This document shows positions 17,869-26,855 of a stretch of 64,000 nucleotides of DNA, in pieces (the stretch's first letter is position 1; every line of letters starts with the position of its first letter). The stretch is from Flavobacteriaceae bacterium PS02337 (GTDB taxonomy: Bacteria > Bacteroidota > Bacteroidia > Flavobacteriales > Flavobacteriaceae). The translations under genes were made by a program, and so were the position numbers. The DNA lies in NCBI GenBank assembly GCA_029959285.1, contig JASCOE010000007.1:62001-126000 (forward strand), read 5' to 3'. A model generated the notes under the pieces. It made no database searches. It saw nothing but the letters and a program-made list of their open reading frames with translations, and had not been told where the DNA came from.

Positions 17869-17898
17869 GAACTTATTCAATTGAAATTGATAAATTTG
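17867..17898 (+). promoter_or_regulatory. Bacteroidota-type promoter for the antiporter
   Basis: TTG at 17867-17869 and TAAATTTG at 17891-17898 are 21 bases apart, matching the TTG / TAnnTTTG form. It lies 63 bases before the antiporter start. The -33 TTG overlaps the end of the T-tract of the preceding terminator. Confidence 0.45.
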
Positions 17899-17960
17899 AG
17901 CGAAGAAATACCTTTATAAGGTTAAAAACATTGTTGAAGTTTAAATTAAAATATTGAAGA

Positions 17961-19535
17961 ATGCTTGAAAATTTTCCTTTCTATTTAGGTATCATAATTG
18001 TTATTTTATTGCTGATAATGTTAGCCAATAAAATTAAAGTGGCATATCCCGTATTATTAGTTTTAGCTGGATTAGCGATTAGTTTTATTCCGAAAGTTCC
18101 AACAATAGAAATCGAACCCGATTTAATCTTTTTTATATTTCTTCCTCCATTATTATATGAAGCTGCGTGGACAGTTTCGTGGAAAGAACTTTGGCGCTGG
18201 CGACGTATTATTACCAGTTTTGCTTTTATAGTCGTTTTTCTTTCTGCGCTTTCAGTTGCTTTGGTTGCCAATTATTTTATTCCTGGATTTTCTTTGGCAT
18301 TAGGATTTTTATTGGGCGGAATTGTTTCTCCTCCAGATGCTGTAAGTGCGGGCGCTATTTTAAAATTTGTGAAAGTTCCGAAAACCATGTCGTCTATTTT
18401 AGAAGGCGAAAGTTTATTGAATGATGCTTCTTCTTTAATCATTTTTAGATTTGCTATGATTGCCGTGGCAACAGAACAATTTATATTTTACAAAGCCGCA
18501 ATAAGTTTTAGCTGGATGATATTTGGTGGCGTTGCCATTGGTTTATTAATCGGATGGCTTTTTATGAAAGCCCATAAATATCTGCCAACAAACGCGAATG
18601 TTGATATTGTTTTATCTCTTCTAACACCTTATATCATTTATCTTGCTGCGGAAGAAGTTCACAGTTCAGGTGTTTTAGCTGTAGTAAGTGGCGGATTGCT
18701 TTTGTCTAATAATAGACATCGTTTTTTGAGCAGTAAATCGAGAATACAAGGCGTAAATGTTTGGGAAAGTCTTTCGTTTATCTTAAACGGATTAGTTTTC
18801 ATATTAATTGGTTTAGATCTTCCTCAAATTACGTCTGGACTTGCAGAAACCAGTCTTGCCACGGCAATTGGTTATGGCGTTTTAATCACTTTTGTTTTAA
18901 TTGTAAGCAGAATTTTATCTGCTTATGGTGCGGTAATCGTAACACTTATTGCTCGTAATTTTATAACGGTTGCCGATACAAGACATCCTGGTTATAAAAC
19001 TCCTTTTATTTTGGGATGGACAGGAATGCGAGGCGTTGTCTCGTTGGCTGCGGCATTATCTATTCCCGTTTATTTGGATAATGGAAATGGTTTTCCGCAA
19101 CGAAATCTTATTTTATTTATCACCTTTATCGTCATTCTTTTAACTTTATTGATTCAAGGATTGACGCTTCCTTATTTCATTAAAAAAATCAAATTAGATA
19201 ATATTTACGATCCAGTTTCTCCAGAAGAAGCCGCTTTAAATTTGAAAAGAGATTTGGCAGAACATGCTTTATCTTATTTAAAAACAACTTATAATGATCA
19301 GTTAGAAAGTAATGCTTCTTTGCAACAGCTCATTCTAAAATGGGAACAACACAGCAAAGGAATTGACGATGAATCGATTGGAAATGAACTCAAAACCATT
19401 TATCTCGATTTAATCAATCATCAAAGGCAATGGTTAATTAGTAAAAACAAAGAAGATCAGCATATTGATGAATCTATCATTAGAAAACAAATGTATTATC
19501 TGGATCTTGAAGAAGAAAAACTGATTCATTTTTAA
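17961..19535 (+). CDS. CPA1-family Na+/H+ antiporter
   Basis: 524-residue polytopic membrane protein of the bacterial Na+/H+ antiporter (CPA1, NhaP/NhaK-like) family. About twelve hydrophobic helices are visible. The motifs FLPPLLYEAAW, GGIVSPPDAVSAGAILK, LEGESLLNDASSLIIF and GWTGMRGVVSLAAALSIP are all characteristic. A charged cytoplasmic tail of about 100 residues follows the last helix. It exchanges cytoplasmic Na+ or K+ for protons. It stands alone behind its own promoter. Confidence 0.93.
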   Translation: MLENFPFYLGIIIVILLLIMLANKIKVAYPVLLVLAGLAISFIPKVPTIEIEPDLIFFIFLPPLLYEAAWTVSWKELWRWRRIITSFAFIVVFLSALSVALVANYFIPGFSLALGFLLGGIVSPPDAVSAGAILKFVKVPKTMSSILEGESLLNDASSLIIFRFAMIAVATEQFIFYKAAISFSWMIFGGVAIGLLIGWLFMKAHKYLPTNANVDIVLSLLTPYIIYLAAEEVHSSGVLAVVSGGLLLSNNRHRFLSSKSRIQGVNVWESLSFILNGLVFILIGLDLPQITSGLAETSLATAIGYGVLITFVLIVSRILSAYGAVIVTLIARNFITVADTRHPGYKTPFILGWTGMRGVVSLAAALSIPVYLDNGNGFPQRNLILFITFIVILLTLLIQGLTLPYFIKKIKLDNIYDPVSPEEAALNLKRDLAEHALSYLKTTYNDQLESNASLQQLILKWEQHSKGIDDESIGNELKTIYLDLINHQRQWLISKNKEDQHIDESIIRKQMYYLDLEEEKLIHF

Positions 19536-19650
19536 GGCATTCATCAAAAATTCATTTAAAAAGAAATATCTTTATACGTGCGTAAACGGAACATGAAGAG
19601 GATAAAATTGTATCGAATTTATAGTTGAGAACTAACCTAATTTTCTCTTT

Positions 19651-20448
19651 ATGAAAAATTTATTTTCTAAAAAAATAGCAGCAATTCTACTTGTAGCTAT
19701 TATTGCATTTGTTGTGGTTTTTAAAATGTATTCTGAAGAAAAAACTGCCGCTATGAAACCAGTAAAAAAAGCATACGCGCCAGGAGTTGTTTTTACTTTT
19801 GATGACGATTATATTGATGATTGGTACAATGCCGAAAAATTATTGCGTCCGCTTGGTTGGAAAGCTACATTTTTTGTCTGCTGGTACGGCAGTTTAACTA
19901 GAGATCAAAAAGATAAATTGCATTATTTGCAAGATATGGGACACGATATTGCCGGACACGGTTTTAATCATTTAAATGCCTTAAAATATTCAAAAGAATT
20001 TGGTGTGCAGAAATATATTGAAGATGATATAATTCCTTTGAAAGCAGCAATGAAAAAAGACGGTTTCAATATTCATTCGTTTGCTTATCCTGATGGTGCG
20101 CGCAATACAGAATTAGACAAAGAATTACTGAAACATTTTGATATTATAAGAGGCACAACTTATGATGAAATTCCCGCTGCACAGCAATATTGTTATTACG
20201 AAGGCAACCGATTAGTTTATGGATTAGGAATTGATGACGATTACAAACAATTCAATATTCCGTATTACAAAACCTTAATAGATTACGCCAAAGCGCATGA
20301 TAAAATCGTGATTTTTTACGGTCATAAAACAGTTGAAAATGCAGACGAAAAGATAGAAACACCTCTTTCTGCATTAGAAGAACTTTGTAAATATACCAAA
20401 GAAAAAGGGCTGAAATTTTACACCATTGATGATCTTGCCAAATTATAA
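19651..20448 (+). CDS. Membrane-anchored or exported polysaccharide deacetylase (NodB fold)
   Basis: 265 residues with an N-terminal hydrophobic helix (about 7-26) that may be an uncleaved anchor. The NodB motifs are clear: FTFDDDYIDDW (motif 1, catalytic and metal Asp) and GHDIAGHGFNHLNA (motif 2, H-x3-H). FAYPDGARN corresponds to motif 3 and a late IVIFYGHKTV carries the motif 5 His. It would remove acetyl groups from a cell-wall or surface glycan in the envelope. It lies 23 bases before a two-component system and may share its transcript. Confidence 0.9.
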   Translation: MKNLFSKKIAAILLVAIIAFVVVFKMYSEEKTAAMKPVKKAYAPGVVFTFDDDYIDDWYNAEKLLRPLGWKATFFVCWYGSLTRDQKDKLHYLQDMGHDIAGHGFNHLNALKYSKEFGVQKYIEDDIIPLKAAMKKDGFNIHSFAYPDGARNTELDKELLKHFDIIRGTTYDEIPAAQQYCYYEGNRLVYGLGIDDDYKQFNIPYYKTLIDYAKAHDKIVIFYGHKTVENADEKIETPLSALEELCKYTKEKGLKFYTIDDLAKL

Positions 20449-20471
20449 TTTCAGTTTTTGCAATTAATTTT

Positions 20472-21164
20472 ATGAATAAAGTATTATTAGTCGAAGACGA
20501 TCCTAGAGTGGCTTCTTTTATTATTAGAGGACTCGAAGAACAGCTTTACCAAGTTAAAAATGTCAACAAAGGTTTTGACGCCATTACTGAAGTGATGGAA
20601 AATACGTATGATATTATTATACTCGATATTATGCTGCCCGATTTAACTGGTTTTGAAGTCTGCGAAATTTTAAGAAGCCGAAAAATAATTGTTCCGATAC
20701 TTATACTTAGCGCTTTAGACACGCCACACGAAAAAGTAAAAGGACTTCAGGCGGGAGCCGACGATTATTTGGCAAAGCCTTTCATGTTTGAAGAACTTTT
20801 GGCTCGAATAAATGCGCAGCTTCGTCGTTCTGAATTTAGCAGCGGAATTTTAGATTTTCAATCGTATGCTGGAATTGAAATTAATATGAAAGAACAAAGT
20901 GCAACCAGAGACGGAAAAGAACTTAATCTTTCTTCTAGAGAATTAAAACTGTTGATTTTTTTTATGAAAAATCGCGAAAAAGCGCTTTCTAGAATTGCAA
21001 TTGCAGAAGCCGTTTGGAATCTTGATTTGGATATGAACACCAATACGGTCGATGTTTACATTAATTATTTACGAAATAAAATAGACAAGAACTTCTCTAC
21101 TCCGCTTATTCATACTATAAAAGGAACTGGATATATGCTCAAAAGCAAGATTAATGAATCTTAA
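20472..21164 (+). CDS. OmpR/PhoB-family response regulator
   Basis: 230 residues: receiver domain with VEDD at 7-10, phosphorylatable Asp52 (ILDIMLPD) and Lys in LAKPF, then a winged-helix DNA-binding domain with LNLSSRELKLL, a VDVYINYLRNKID recognition region and IHTIKGTGYML. Its stop overlaps the start of the partner kinase by 11 bases. OmpR-type regulators bind tandem sites about 11 bp apart; just such an array is found at 22590-22630, upstream of the TonB receptor. Confidence 0.95.
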   Translation: MNKVLLVEDDPRVASFIIRGLEEQLYQVKNVNKGFDAITEVMENTYDIIILDIMLPDLTGFEVCEILRSRKIIVPILILSALDTPHEKVKGLQAGADDYLAKPFMFEELLARINAQLRRSEFSSGILDFQSYAGIEINMKEQSATRDGKELNLSSRELKLLIFFMKNREKALSRIAIAEAVWNLDLDMNTNTVDVYINYLRNKIDKNFSTPLIHTIKGTGYMLKSKINES

Positions 21165-22515
21165 AACCAAATTATCAGTCAATTCGACATTGCTTTTTGC
21201 TTTTATTGTTGGACTCGTACTGGCGGGATCTTTTGTGCTTTTTAAAAATCATAGACAAGATCTTTATTATGAAAGACTGGAAGACAGCGCAATAATAACC
21301 GCTTTCTTTTATTTTGAAAAAGATGAAATTACCAAAATTGACAGTTCCCGTTACCAAAAGATAGAAATTCAATACAAAAAAATTACCAACCAAACCATCC
21401 GAATATACAATGCAAAAACGAAGGAATTGTATTTGCGTGACGGTATAAATATAAAATTAAGCGATCAGGAATTAAAAGCCATTTCTAAAAGCAGAATTCT
21501 ACATTTCACAAAAGAAAACAGACAATTTACAGGTTTATTTTATAAAGACAATCAAGGTGATTTTATTATTGTAGTTTCAGGAATTGATACCGTTGGAGAC
21601 CGACAATTAGATGTGCTTGGTTTAATTTTTATTCTTTCCTATTTGATTGTAATTCCGCTTAACTTCTTTATTGGAAGATATTTAGCAAAACAAACTTTCA
21701 GACCTTTTGAAGATGTTATTGCAAAAGTAAATACGATTACGACAGAAAATCTTCATTCTAGACTCGAAATGCCAACAAGTGGAAAAGATGAAGTCCGAGA
21801 ACTTATTACGACTTTTAATTATCTTTTAGAAAGATTAGAAAGCGGTATTACTGTTCAAAATAATTTTCTAAAGAATGCTTCACACGAACTCAAAACACCA
21901 CTTACGATTATTATTGGTGATATTGATGTTTCGCTGCAGCATCCAAGAACGAATGAACAATATGAAGAGGTTTTAAAATCGCTTAGAAAAGATACTTTTC
22001 ACCTAAAATCTATTTTAGATGGACTTCTAGTTTTATCTGGTTTACAAGTTGGCGAGCCTGACCAAATGGAAAGTGTTAGAATTGATGAAATTTTATGGAA
22101 TGTTCTTGAAAAAAAGGCAATCGAATATCCCGAATCTAAAGTTTCTCTTAATTTAGAATCTATTCAAAATGAGGAATTGCTTTCTGTTCATGCCAATAAA
22201 CATATGCTTTTTACGGCGCTGTATAATATTGTAGATAATGCTATAAAGTTTTCTTTTCCTGCTCCGGTTACTATTTTGGCTTTAGAAAAAGAAGAAAAAC
22301 TTTTAATAAAAATTATCGATCAAGGTTCTGGAATTGCAGAAAAAGACAAAGAATCTATTTTTGATCTCTTTTTTAGAAGTGATCGCACGCGACATATAAA
22401 AGGACAAGGTTTAGGACTTTTTATAACTATGGAAATTTTAAAACGCCATCATATTACTTTAACCGTAGATTCTGAACTGGAAAAAGGAACAAGTTTTTCT
22501 CTTTTATTTCCTTAA
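21154..22515 (+). CDS. Two-component sensor histidine kinase
   Basis: 453 residues. Two membrane helices (about 10-30 and 150-172) enclose a periplasmic sensor of about 120 residues, followed by a HAMP-like segment. The HisKA domain has NASHELKTPLTI (His near 244) and the HATPase domain has IVDNAIKFSFP, IDQGSGI and GQGLGLFI. It overlaps the response regulator gene and is its cognate kinase. The periplasmic part does not match a domain I recognise. Confidence 0.95.
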   Translation: MNLKTKLSVNSTLLFAFIVGLVLAGSFVLFKNHRQDLYYERLEDSAIITAFFYFEKDEITKIDSSRYQKIEIQYKKITNQTIRIYNAKTKELYLRDGINIKLSDQELKAISKSRILHFTKENRQFTGLFYKDNQGDFIIVVSGIDTVGDRQLDVLGLIFILSYLIVIPLNFFIGRYLAKQTFRPFEDVIAKVNTITTENLHSRLEMPTSGKDEVRELITTFNYLLERLESGITVQNNFLKNASHELKTPLTIIIGDIDVSLQHPRTNEQYEEVLKSLRKDTFHLKSILDGLLVLSGLQVGEPDQMESVRIDEILWNVLEKKAIEYPESKVSLNLESIQNEELLSVHANKHMLFTALYNIVDNAIKFSFPAPVTILALEKEEKLLIKIIDQGSGIAEKDKESIFDLFFRSDRTRHIKGQGLGLFITMEILKRHHITLTVDSELEKGTSFSLLFP

Positions 22516-22589
22516 AAAAGTACAACAAAATAGAGTTGGTTTGAATTTCAAAAACATCAATTTCTTTAGTTGATAACATTTCCATAACA

Positions 22590-22630
22590 CTCTAATCTAT
22601 CTCTAATCTTGCTTAAATCTACCTCTAATC
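22590..22630. promoter_or_regulatory. Four octamer repeats at exact 11-bp spacing (probable OmpR-type operator)
   Basis: CTCTAATC starts at 22590, 22601 and 22623, and a variant CTTAAATC starts at 22612, so the four units have an exact 11-bp period. Phased direct repeats of this kind are typical binding sites for OmpR/PhoB-family regulators. The array lies between the kinase gene and the TonB receptor gene, about 180 bases before the receptor start. Confidence 0.65.
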
Positions 22631-22809
22631 CCTTTATTTTAGGCATTTTTCGCAAAGTATTGATTTTAAAGAGCTGCAGACTTATTTGTTAAATAACCTA
22701 TCCATCATCATAAATTAACGTTGCCTATTTTTTTGATTTTACGTTAACAAAAGCCTTAAATCGAATCGGAAGAAAGAGAGTTTATTTGTCAAAAATAAAA
22801 ACTAATAAC

Positions 22810-25800
22810 ATGACAAAACTAAAACTCATTTTTTCGGCTTTAATGCTTCTTACTGCGGGAAGTATTTTTGCTCAGATTACCACTTCTTCTTTGTCTGCTA
22901 AAGTCAACGATGGAACAACTGCAGTTATCGACGCCGAAGTTACCTTAACTCATTTGCCTACAAATGCTGTTTACAGAGCAACTACAGACAAACAAGGCCG
23001 ATTCAGTTTCGAAAATTTAAATGCCGGTGGTCCTTACGAATTAGAAATTAAAAGTAAAGACACTAAAGATTATTCTAATGCACAAATTCATTTAGCGCTT
23101 GGCGACAATGATTTACCAACAATTGTAGTTGGAAAAGCAGATAATAATGTTTTGGAAGAAGTTGTAATTACAAGTTCTAAACCTTCTTCTAAAAATAACG
23201 GAACAAACATCAACGAAAAACAAGTAAACGGACTTCCATTAATAAATCGTGGAATTCAAGATGTTACGAAATTGGTTCCGCAAAGTTCAAACAACTCTTT
23301 TGCTGGAACAAACTTTAGATACAATAACGTAACTATTGACGGTTCTATTAATAATGATGCGATTGGTTTTAGTCCATCTTTAGGAGGACAATCTGGAACT
23401 TCTGGAATGCCAGGAAGCAGCACGCGTTCGAACTCAATCAGTTTAGATGCCATTCAAGATATTCAGGTTTACATTGCTCCTTACGATATTAAATTAGGAA
23501 ACTTTTTAGGAGGTAGCGTTAATGCCGTAACAAGAAGCGGAACCAATAAAGTAAGCGGATCTATTTATTCTTACGGAAGAAGCGCCGCAATTACTGGTCC
23601 GAACAATGCTGGAGATGGCTCTAAAATGCCAAAAGCGTTTGGAGATTACCAAATCGGATTTAGATTAGGTTTGCCAATTGTAAAAGATAAATTGTTCTTC
23701 TTCACTAACATGGAATATGCTGAAAGAACAGATCCAATTTTCTATAATGCGGGACAAACAGATGCAAGCGGAAAATTGACTTCTTTGGTTGATAATGCGA
23801 CTGCTGAACAAATTTCGAACTTCGTAAAAACTAACTACGGATTTGATCCAGGAACTTATGGTTCATACAACAACTTTGCAAAAAGCCAGAAATTCTTCAA
23901 TAAATTAGATTGGAAAATTAACGACAAACATTCGATCTCTTTACGAAACAATACTGTAGTTTCTCAAGCAACAAACTTAGAGCGCGATGCAGCAAACTTC
24001 CGATTCTCAGGAATGGATTTTACACAGAAAAACCAATCTATCAGTACGGTTTTAGAGCTTAAAAGTCATTTTAACAGCCAGTGGTCTAACTCTTTTATTG
24101 CTAGTTATTCTGCTATTAAAGATTACCGTGATCCTAAGTCAAATAACGTGATGTTTCCTCAAGCTGAAATTGGTTATAACGGAGGAACAATTTTCTTAGG
24201 AAATGATCGTGAAGCTACTGTTTTCAATATGAAACAAAATACAGCTGAACTTACAGATAACCTTACGTACAAAACAGGAAATCATACTTTATTATTTGGT
24301 ACGCACAACGAATTTTACGACATTAATTACGGTTTTGTGAACGCCTTAAACGGAAGAGTTTCATACAAATCTCTTGCAGATTTCTACAACAAACTTCCTA
24401 CTCGTGTTCGTGGTACTTATCCGTTTGATGGTTCAACAAGAGATGAAATCTTCAATAATCCTTACGCACAATTCAAAATAAATCTTTACAGCGTTTATGC
24501 GCAAGACGAAATCAGAGTTGGAAGCAGATTAAAAGTTACGCCTGGAGTTCGTGTAGATTATACCGATTTGCCAAACAAACCAAAATTGAGCCAACAAGTT
24601 CAAAATTCTCCAGCAGATCCAAATTACGGAACTACATATTCTTACACACCTTTAAGTCAAATTAAGAATAATTTCTTCAGCACGGCTTTAGTTTCTCCAA
24701 GAATTGGTTTTACTTATAATGTTGATGAAGATAAAACATTTGTAATACGCGGAGGTTCTGGAGTATTTACAGGAAGAATTCCTTTCGCTTGGCTAGGTTA
24801 TGCATATTATAATGATGGTGTTGGTTACGGAAGTTACGATAAAAACAACCTTACTGCTGCTCAAGTTGCAGCTGCGGGAGATCCTTTGGCAACTGGTGGA
24901 CTTAACGGATACCACGATGCAACTCCAAAAGTGCAAGCCGATTTAATTGATAATAAATTTAAAATGCCAGCTGTTTTAAGAAATTCATTGGCTTTTGATA
25001 AAACTATCGACGGTTACAAATTTACAATTGAAGGTATTTACACAAAAGTAATTCGCGATTTAGAATTTCAACAAGTAAACAAAACAGATAATCCAACTTA
25101 TTTCTCTTATGATACCAAGCACGAAATGCCAATTTATGCAGCAAACATAAATTCAGCTTTCTCAAATGCTTATTTGTTATCAAACACAGATAAAGGATAC
25201 CGTTACAGCATTACAGAAATGATTTCTAAAACATACGATTTTGGATTCAACTTTATGGTTGCGTATACTTATGGTGATTCTCGTGATATTACAAACGGAA
25301 TTCGTAATTCTATGGAAAGTAACTTCCAAATGAATCAATCGTTGACACCAAATAATCCACAATTGGCAACTTCTAACTTTAATATCAAACACAGAATTGT
25401 TTCTAATGTTGGTTATGGTGTAAAATTAGCATCAAATAATACTTTATCTGCAAATGTTTATTTTAATGCACAATCAGGAAATCCATTTTCTTGGGGATTT
25501 GTAAACTCAACAATTGCAGGAACTGGACAAGCAGCAGGTTTGGCTTACATCTTTAAAGATGCTACAGAAGCTGCAAAATATATTGGAGTAAATTCAGCAG
25601 GAGTTCCATCTGCAACAGCAGCACAGCAAGTAGCAGATTACGAAGCTTTTATTAATGGTAATGATTATTTAAAAAGCAGAAGAGGAACTTTTACGCAAAG
25701 AAATGGTGATACAACACCTTGGAACATTCAAGCTGATTTGAAATTGATGGATGAAATTCAAGTAACCAAAGTGGGGACTTTTCAAATTTCATTTAGCGTG

Positions 25801-26025
25801 GCAAACATTGGAAACTTAATCAACAAAGATTGGGGAAGAAGTTATTTCGTTCCAAACACCTACAATTCAACAGCAAATATTGGTTTAACAAAATCAGGAA
25901 ACCTTGGTGGAGTTGCTACAGGAGACCCAACTTATACATTCAAAGCCCCAACTACGTCGCCTTATACTGTAGATCAGTTAGCGTCTAGATTTCAGGGACA
26001 GCTTGGAGTTAGATATTCATTCTAA
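22810..26025 (+). CDS. Oar-like TonB-dependent outer-membrane receptor
   Basis: 1071 residues from the ATG at 22810, which begins the signal peptide MTKLKLIFSALMLLTAGSIFAQ; the in-frame start at 22786 adds eight non-signal residues and was not used. A carboxypeptidase-regulatory-like beta-sandwich (about 25-110) precedes a plug with NNVTIDGSINNDAIG and the Oar-type segment APYDIKLGNFLGGSVNAVTRSGTN. A large beta-barrel ends in QLGVRYSF. It imports or exports an unknown large ligand using TonB energy. The phased repeat array upstream suggests control by the neighbouring OmpR-type regulator. A strong terminator follows. Confidence 0.92.
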   Translation: MTKLKLIFSALMLLTAGSIFAQITTSSLSAKVNDGTTAVIDAEVTLTHLPTNAVYRATTDKQGRFSFENLNAGGPYELEIKSKDTKDYSNAQIHLALGDNDLPTIVVGKADNNVLEEVVITSSKPSSKNNGTNINEKQVNGLPLINRGIQDVTKLVPQSSNNSFAGTNFRYNNVTIDGSINNDAIGFSPSLGGQSGTSGMPGSSTRSNSISLDAIQDIQVYIAPYDIKLGNFLGGSVNAVTRSGTNKVSGSIYSYGRSAAITGPNNAGDGSKMPKAFGDYQIGFRLGLPIVKDKLFFFTNMEYAERTDPIFYNAGQTDASGKLTSLVDNATAEQISNFVKTNYGFDPGTYGSYNNFAKSQKFFNKLDWKINDKHSISLRNNTVVSQATNLERDAANFRFSGMDFTQKNQSISTVLELKSHFNSQWSNSFIASYSAIKDYRDPKSNNVMFPQAEIGYNGGTIFLGNDREATVFNMKQNTAELTDNLTYKTGNHTLLFGTHNEFYDINYGFVNALNGRVSYKSLADFYNKLPTRVRGTYPFDGSTRDEIFNNPYAQFKINLYSVYAQDEIRVGSRLKVTPGVRVDYTDLPNKPKLSQQVQNSPADPNYGTTYSYTPLSQIKNNFFSTALVSPRIGFTYNVDEDKTFVIRGGSGVFTGRIPFAWLGYAYYNDGVGYGSYDKNNLTAAQVAAAGDPLATGGLNGYHDATPKVQADLIDNKFKMPAVLRNSLAFDKTIDGYKFTIEGIYTKVIRDLEFQQVNKTDNPTYFSYDTKHEMPIYAANINSAFSNAYLLSNTDKGYRYSITEMISKTYDFGFNFMVAYTYGDSRDITNGIRNSMESNFQMNQSLTPNNPQLATSNFNIKHRIVSNVGYGVKLASNNTLSANVYFNAQSGNPFSWGFVNSTIAGTGQAAGLAYIFKDATEAAKYIGVNSAGVPSATAAQQVADYEAFINGNDYLKSRRGTFTQRNGDTTPWNIQADLKLMDEIQVTKVGTFQISFSVANIGNLINKDWGRSYFVPNTYNSTANIGLTKSGNLGGVATGDPTYTFKAPTTSPYTVDQLASRFQGQLGVRYSF

Positions 26026-26052
26026 AAAGATTTGTGTTTATTTTTTTTCACT

Positions 26053-26095
26053 ATCTCCCAGTTTCAATGCTTAGAAACTGGGAGATTTTTATTTT
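26053..26095 (+). terminator. Rho-independent terminator
   Basis: A 13-bp perfect stem (ATCTCCCAGTTTC / GAAACTGGGAGAT) with an 8-base loop and a T-rich tail follows the receptor gene. Confidence 0.92.
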
Positions 26096-26187
26096 AAAGA
26101 TGTGAATTTGATAACAAAACAGATTTCAGATATAACAATTTAAATTTCAGCTATTTGTAAATTTGAAAATCTTTAAAAACAAACGCC

Positions 26188-26391
26188 ATGAAAAATCTAC
26201 AAATAAATAAAAGCGAAAATAAAGCAGTGTGCAACAATCGTTTAAGCGTTTGTGCAGGAGATAATAACGAATTAATATTTCGTAAAACTTACGTAGGAGA
26301 TTGGGGAGATTGGGATGAAAAACCTAATACGACATTCAAAGATCAGAATCTTTTTATTGATCAAAATACAACTCTTTCTACAGCTGTATAA
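26188..26391 (+). CDS. Small protein of unknown function, 67 residues
   Basis: A 67-residue ORF starting MKNLQINKSENKAVCNN. It has no hydrophobic segment or signal peptide, two Cys (15 and 22), a GDWGDWDE stretch and a polar C-terminus rich in Asn, Asp and Thr ending STAV. It stands alone between the receptor terminator and a convergent gene. The size and polar leader-like start could fit a peptide precursor, but no modification enzyme lies nearby. I recognise no family. It may also be an ordinary small protein. Confidence 0.5.
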   Translation: MKNLQINKSENKAVCNNRLSVCAGDNNELIFRKTYVGDWGDWDEKPNTTFKDQNLFIDQNTTLSTAV

Positions 26392-26406
26392 TTCATAATT
26401 TTTTAA

Positions 26407-26467
26407 AAGCGTTTTTGTGTAATCTTCTTTTAAAATAGATATTACACAAGAACGCTTATAGTATTAC
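26407..26467. terminator. Bidirectional hairpin between convergent small genes
   Basis: 17-base arms (26407-26423 and 26451-26467) pair with one mismatch: AAGCGTTTTTGTGTAAT against the complement of ATTACACAAGAACGCTT. It lies between the stop codons of convergent genes and overlaps the last codons of the minus-strand gene. Confidence 0.65.
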
Positions 26468-26690
26468 TCAAATTTTCTTTGACGATAAAGTCAAGTATAA
26501 ATTCTCTTACTTCATTTTTTGCTTCGGTTTCGAACGAGTTGATATGAAATTCTTCATCTTTATCACTTATATGAATGATTTCAGTATAACCTTTGGTAAT
26601 TAAACTTCCTTTCAACTTAATTAAATTAAATTGCTGTTTGCCATCTAATTCTTTTCGAACCTGTAATTTTATAGCTCTTCCCATATGCAA
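26442..26690 (-). CDS. Small hypothetical protein, 82 residues
   Basis: An 82-residue ORF on the minus strand, MHMGRAIKLQV at the start; translation might instead begin at the third codon (MGRAIKL). It is predicted to be cytoplasmic and soluble with a beta-rich first half and an acidic helical second half (ETEAKNEVREFILDFIV). There is no other gene on either strand in this interval. I recognise no family. The coding call rests on length and amino-acid composition. Confidence 0.5.
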   Translation of the reverse strand: MHMGRAIKLQVRKELDGKQQFNLIKLKGSLITKGYTEIIHISDKDEEFHINSFETEAKNEVREFILDFIVKENLSNTISVLV

Positions 26691-26855
26691 ATTCTTTTAA
26701 TTAATTAACTATCATTTAATTATTAAATTTAAAACAATTAATCAATCAAAACTTTTTTTTAACACAGGTCACAACCTATTATTTATCAACACATTATAAA
26801 CATTTTCTTTTCATATAAAAGAACAAAAAAGTCTATAAAATAAGGACTTCGCAAA

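Noticed and set aside
26829-26849. Terminator after the di-haem gene on the minus strand
   Set aside because: The stem is only 5 bp (AAGTC / GACTT) with an 11-base loop, too weak to call despite the following T-run.
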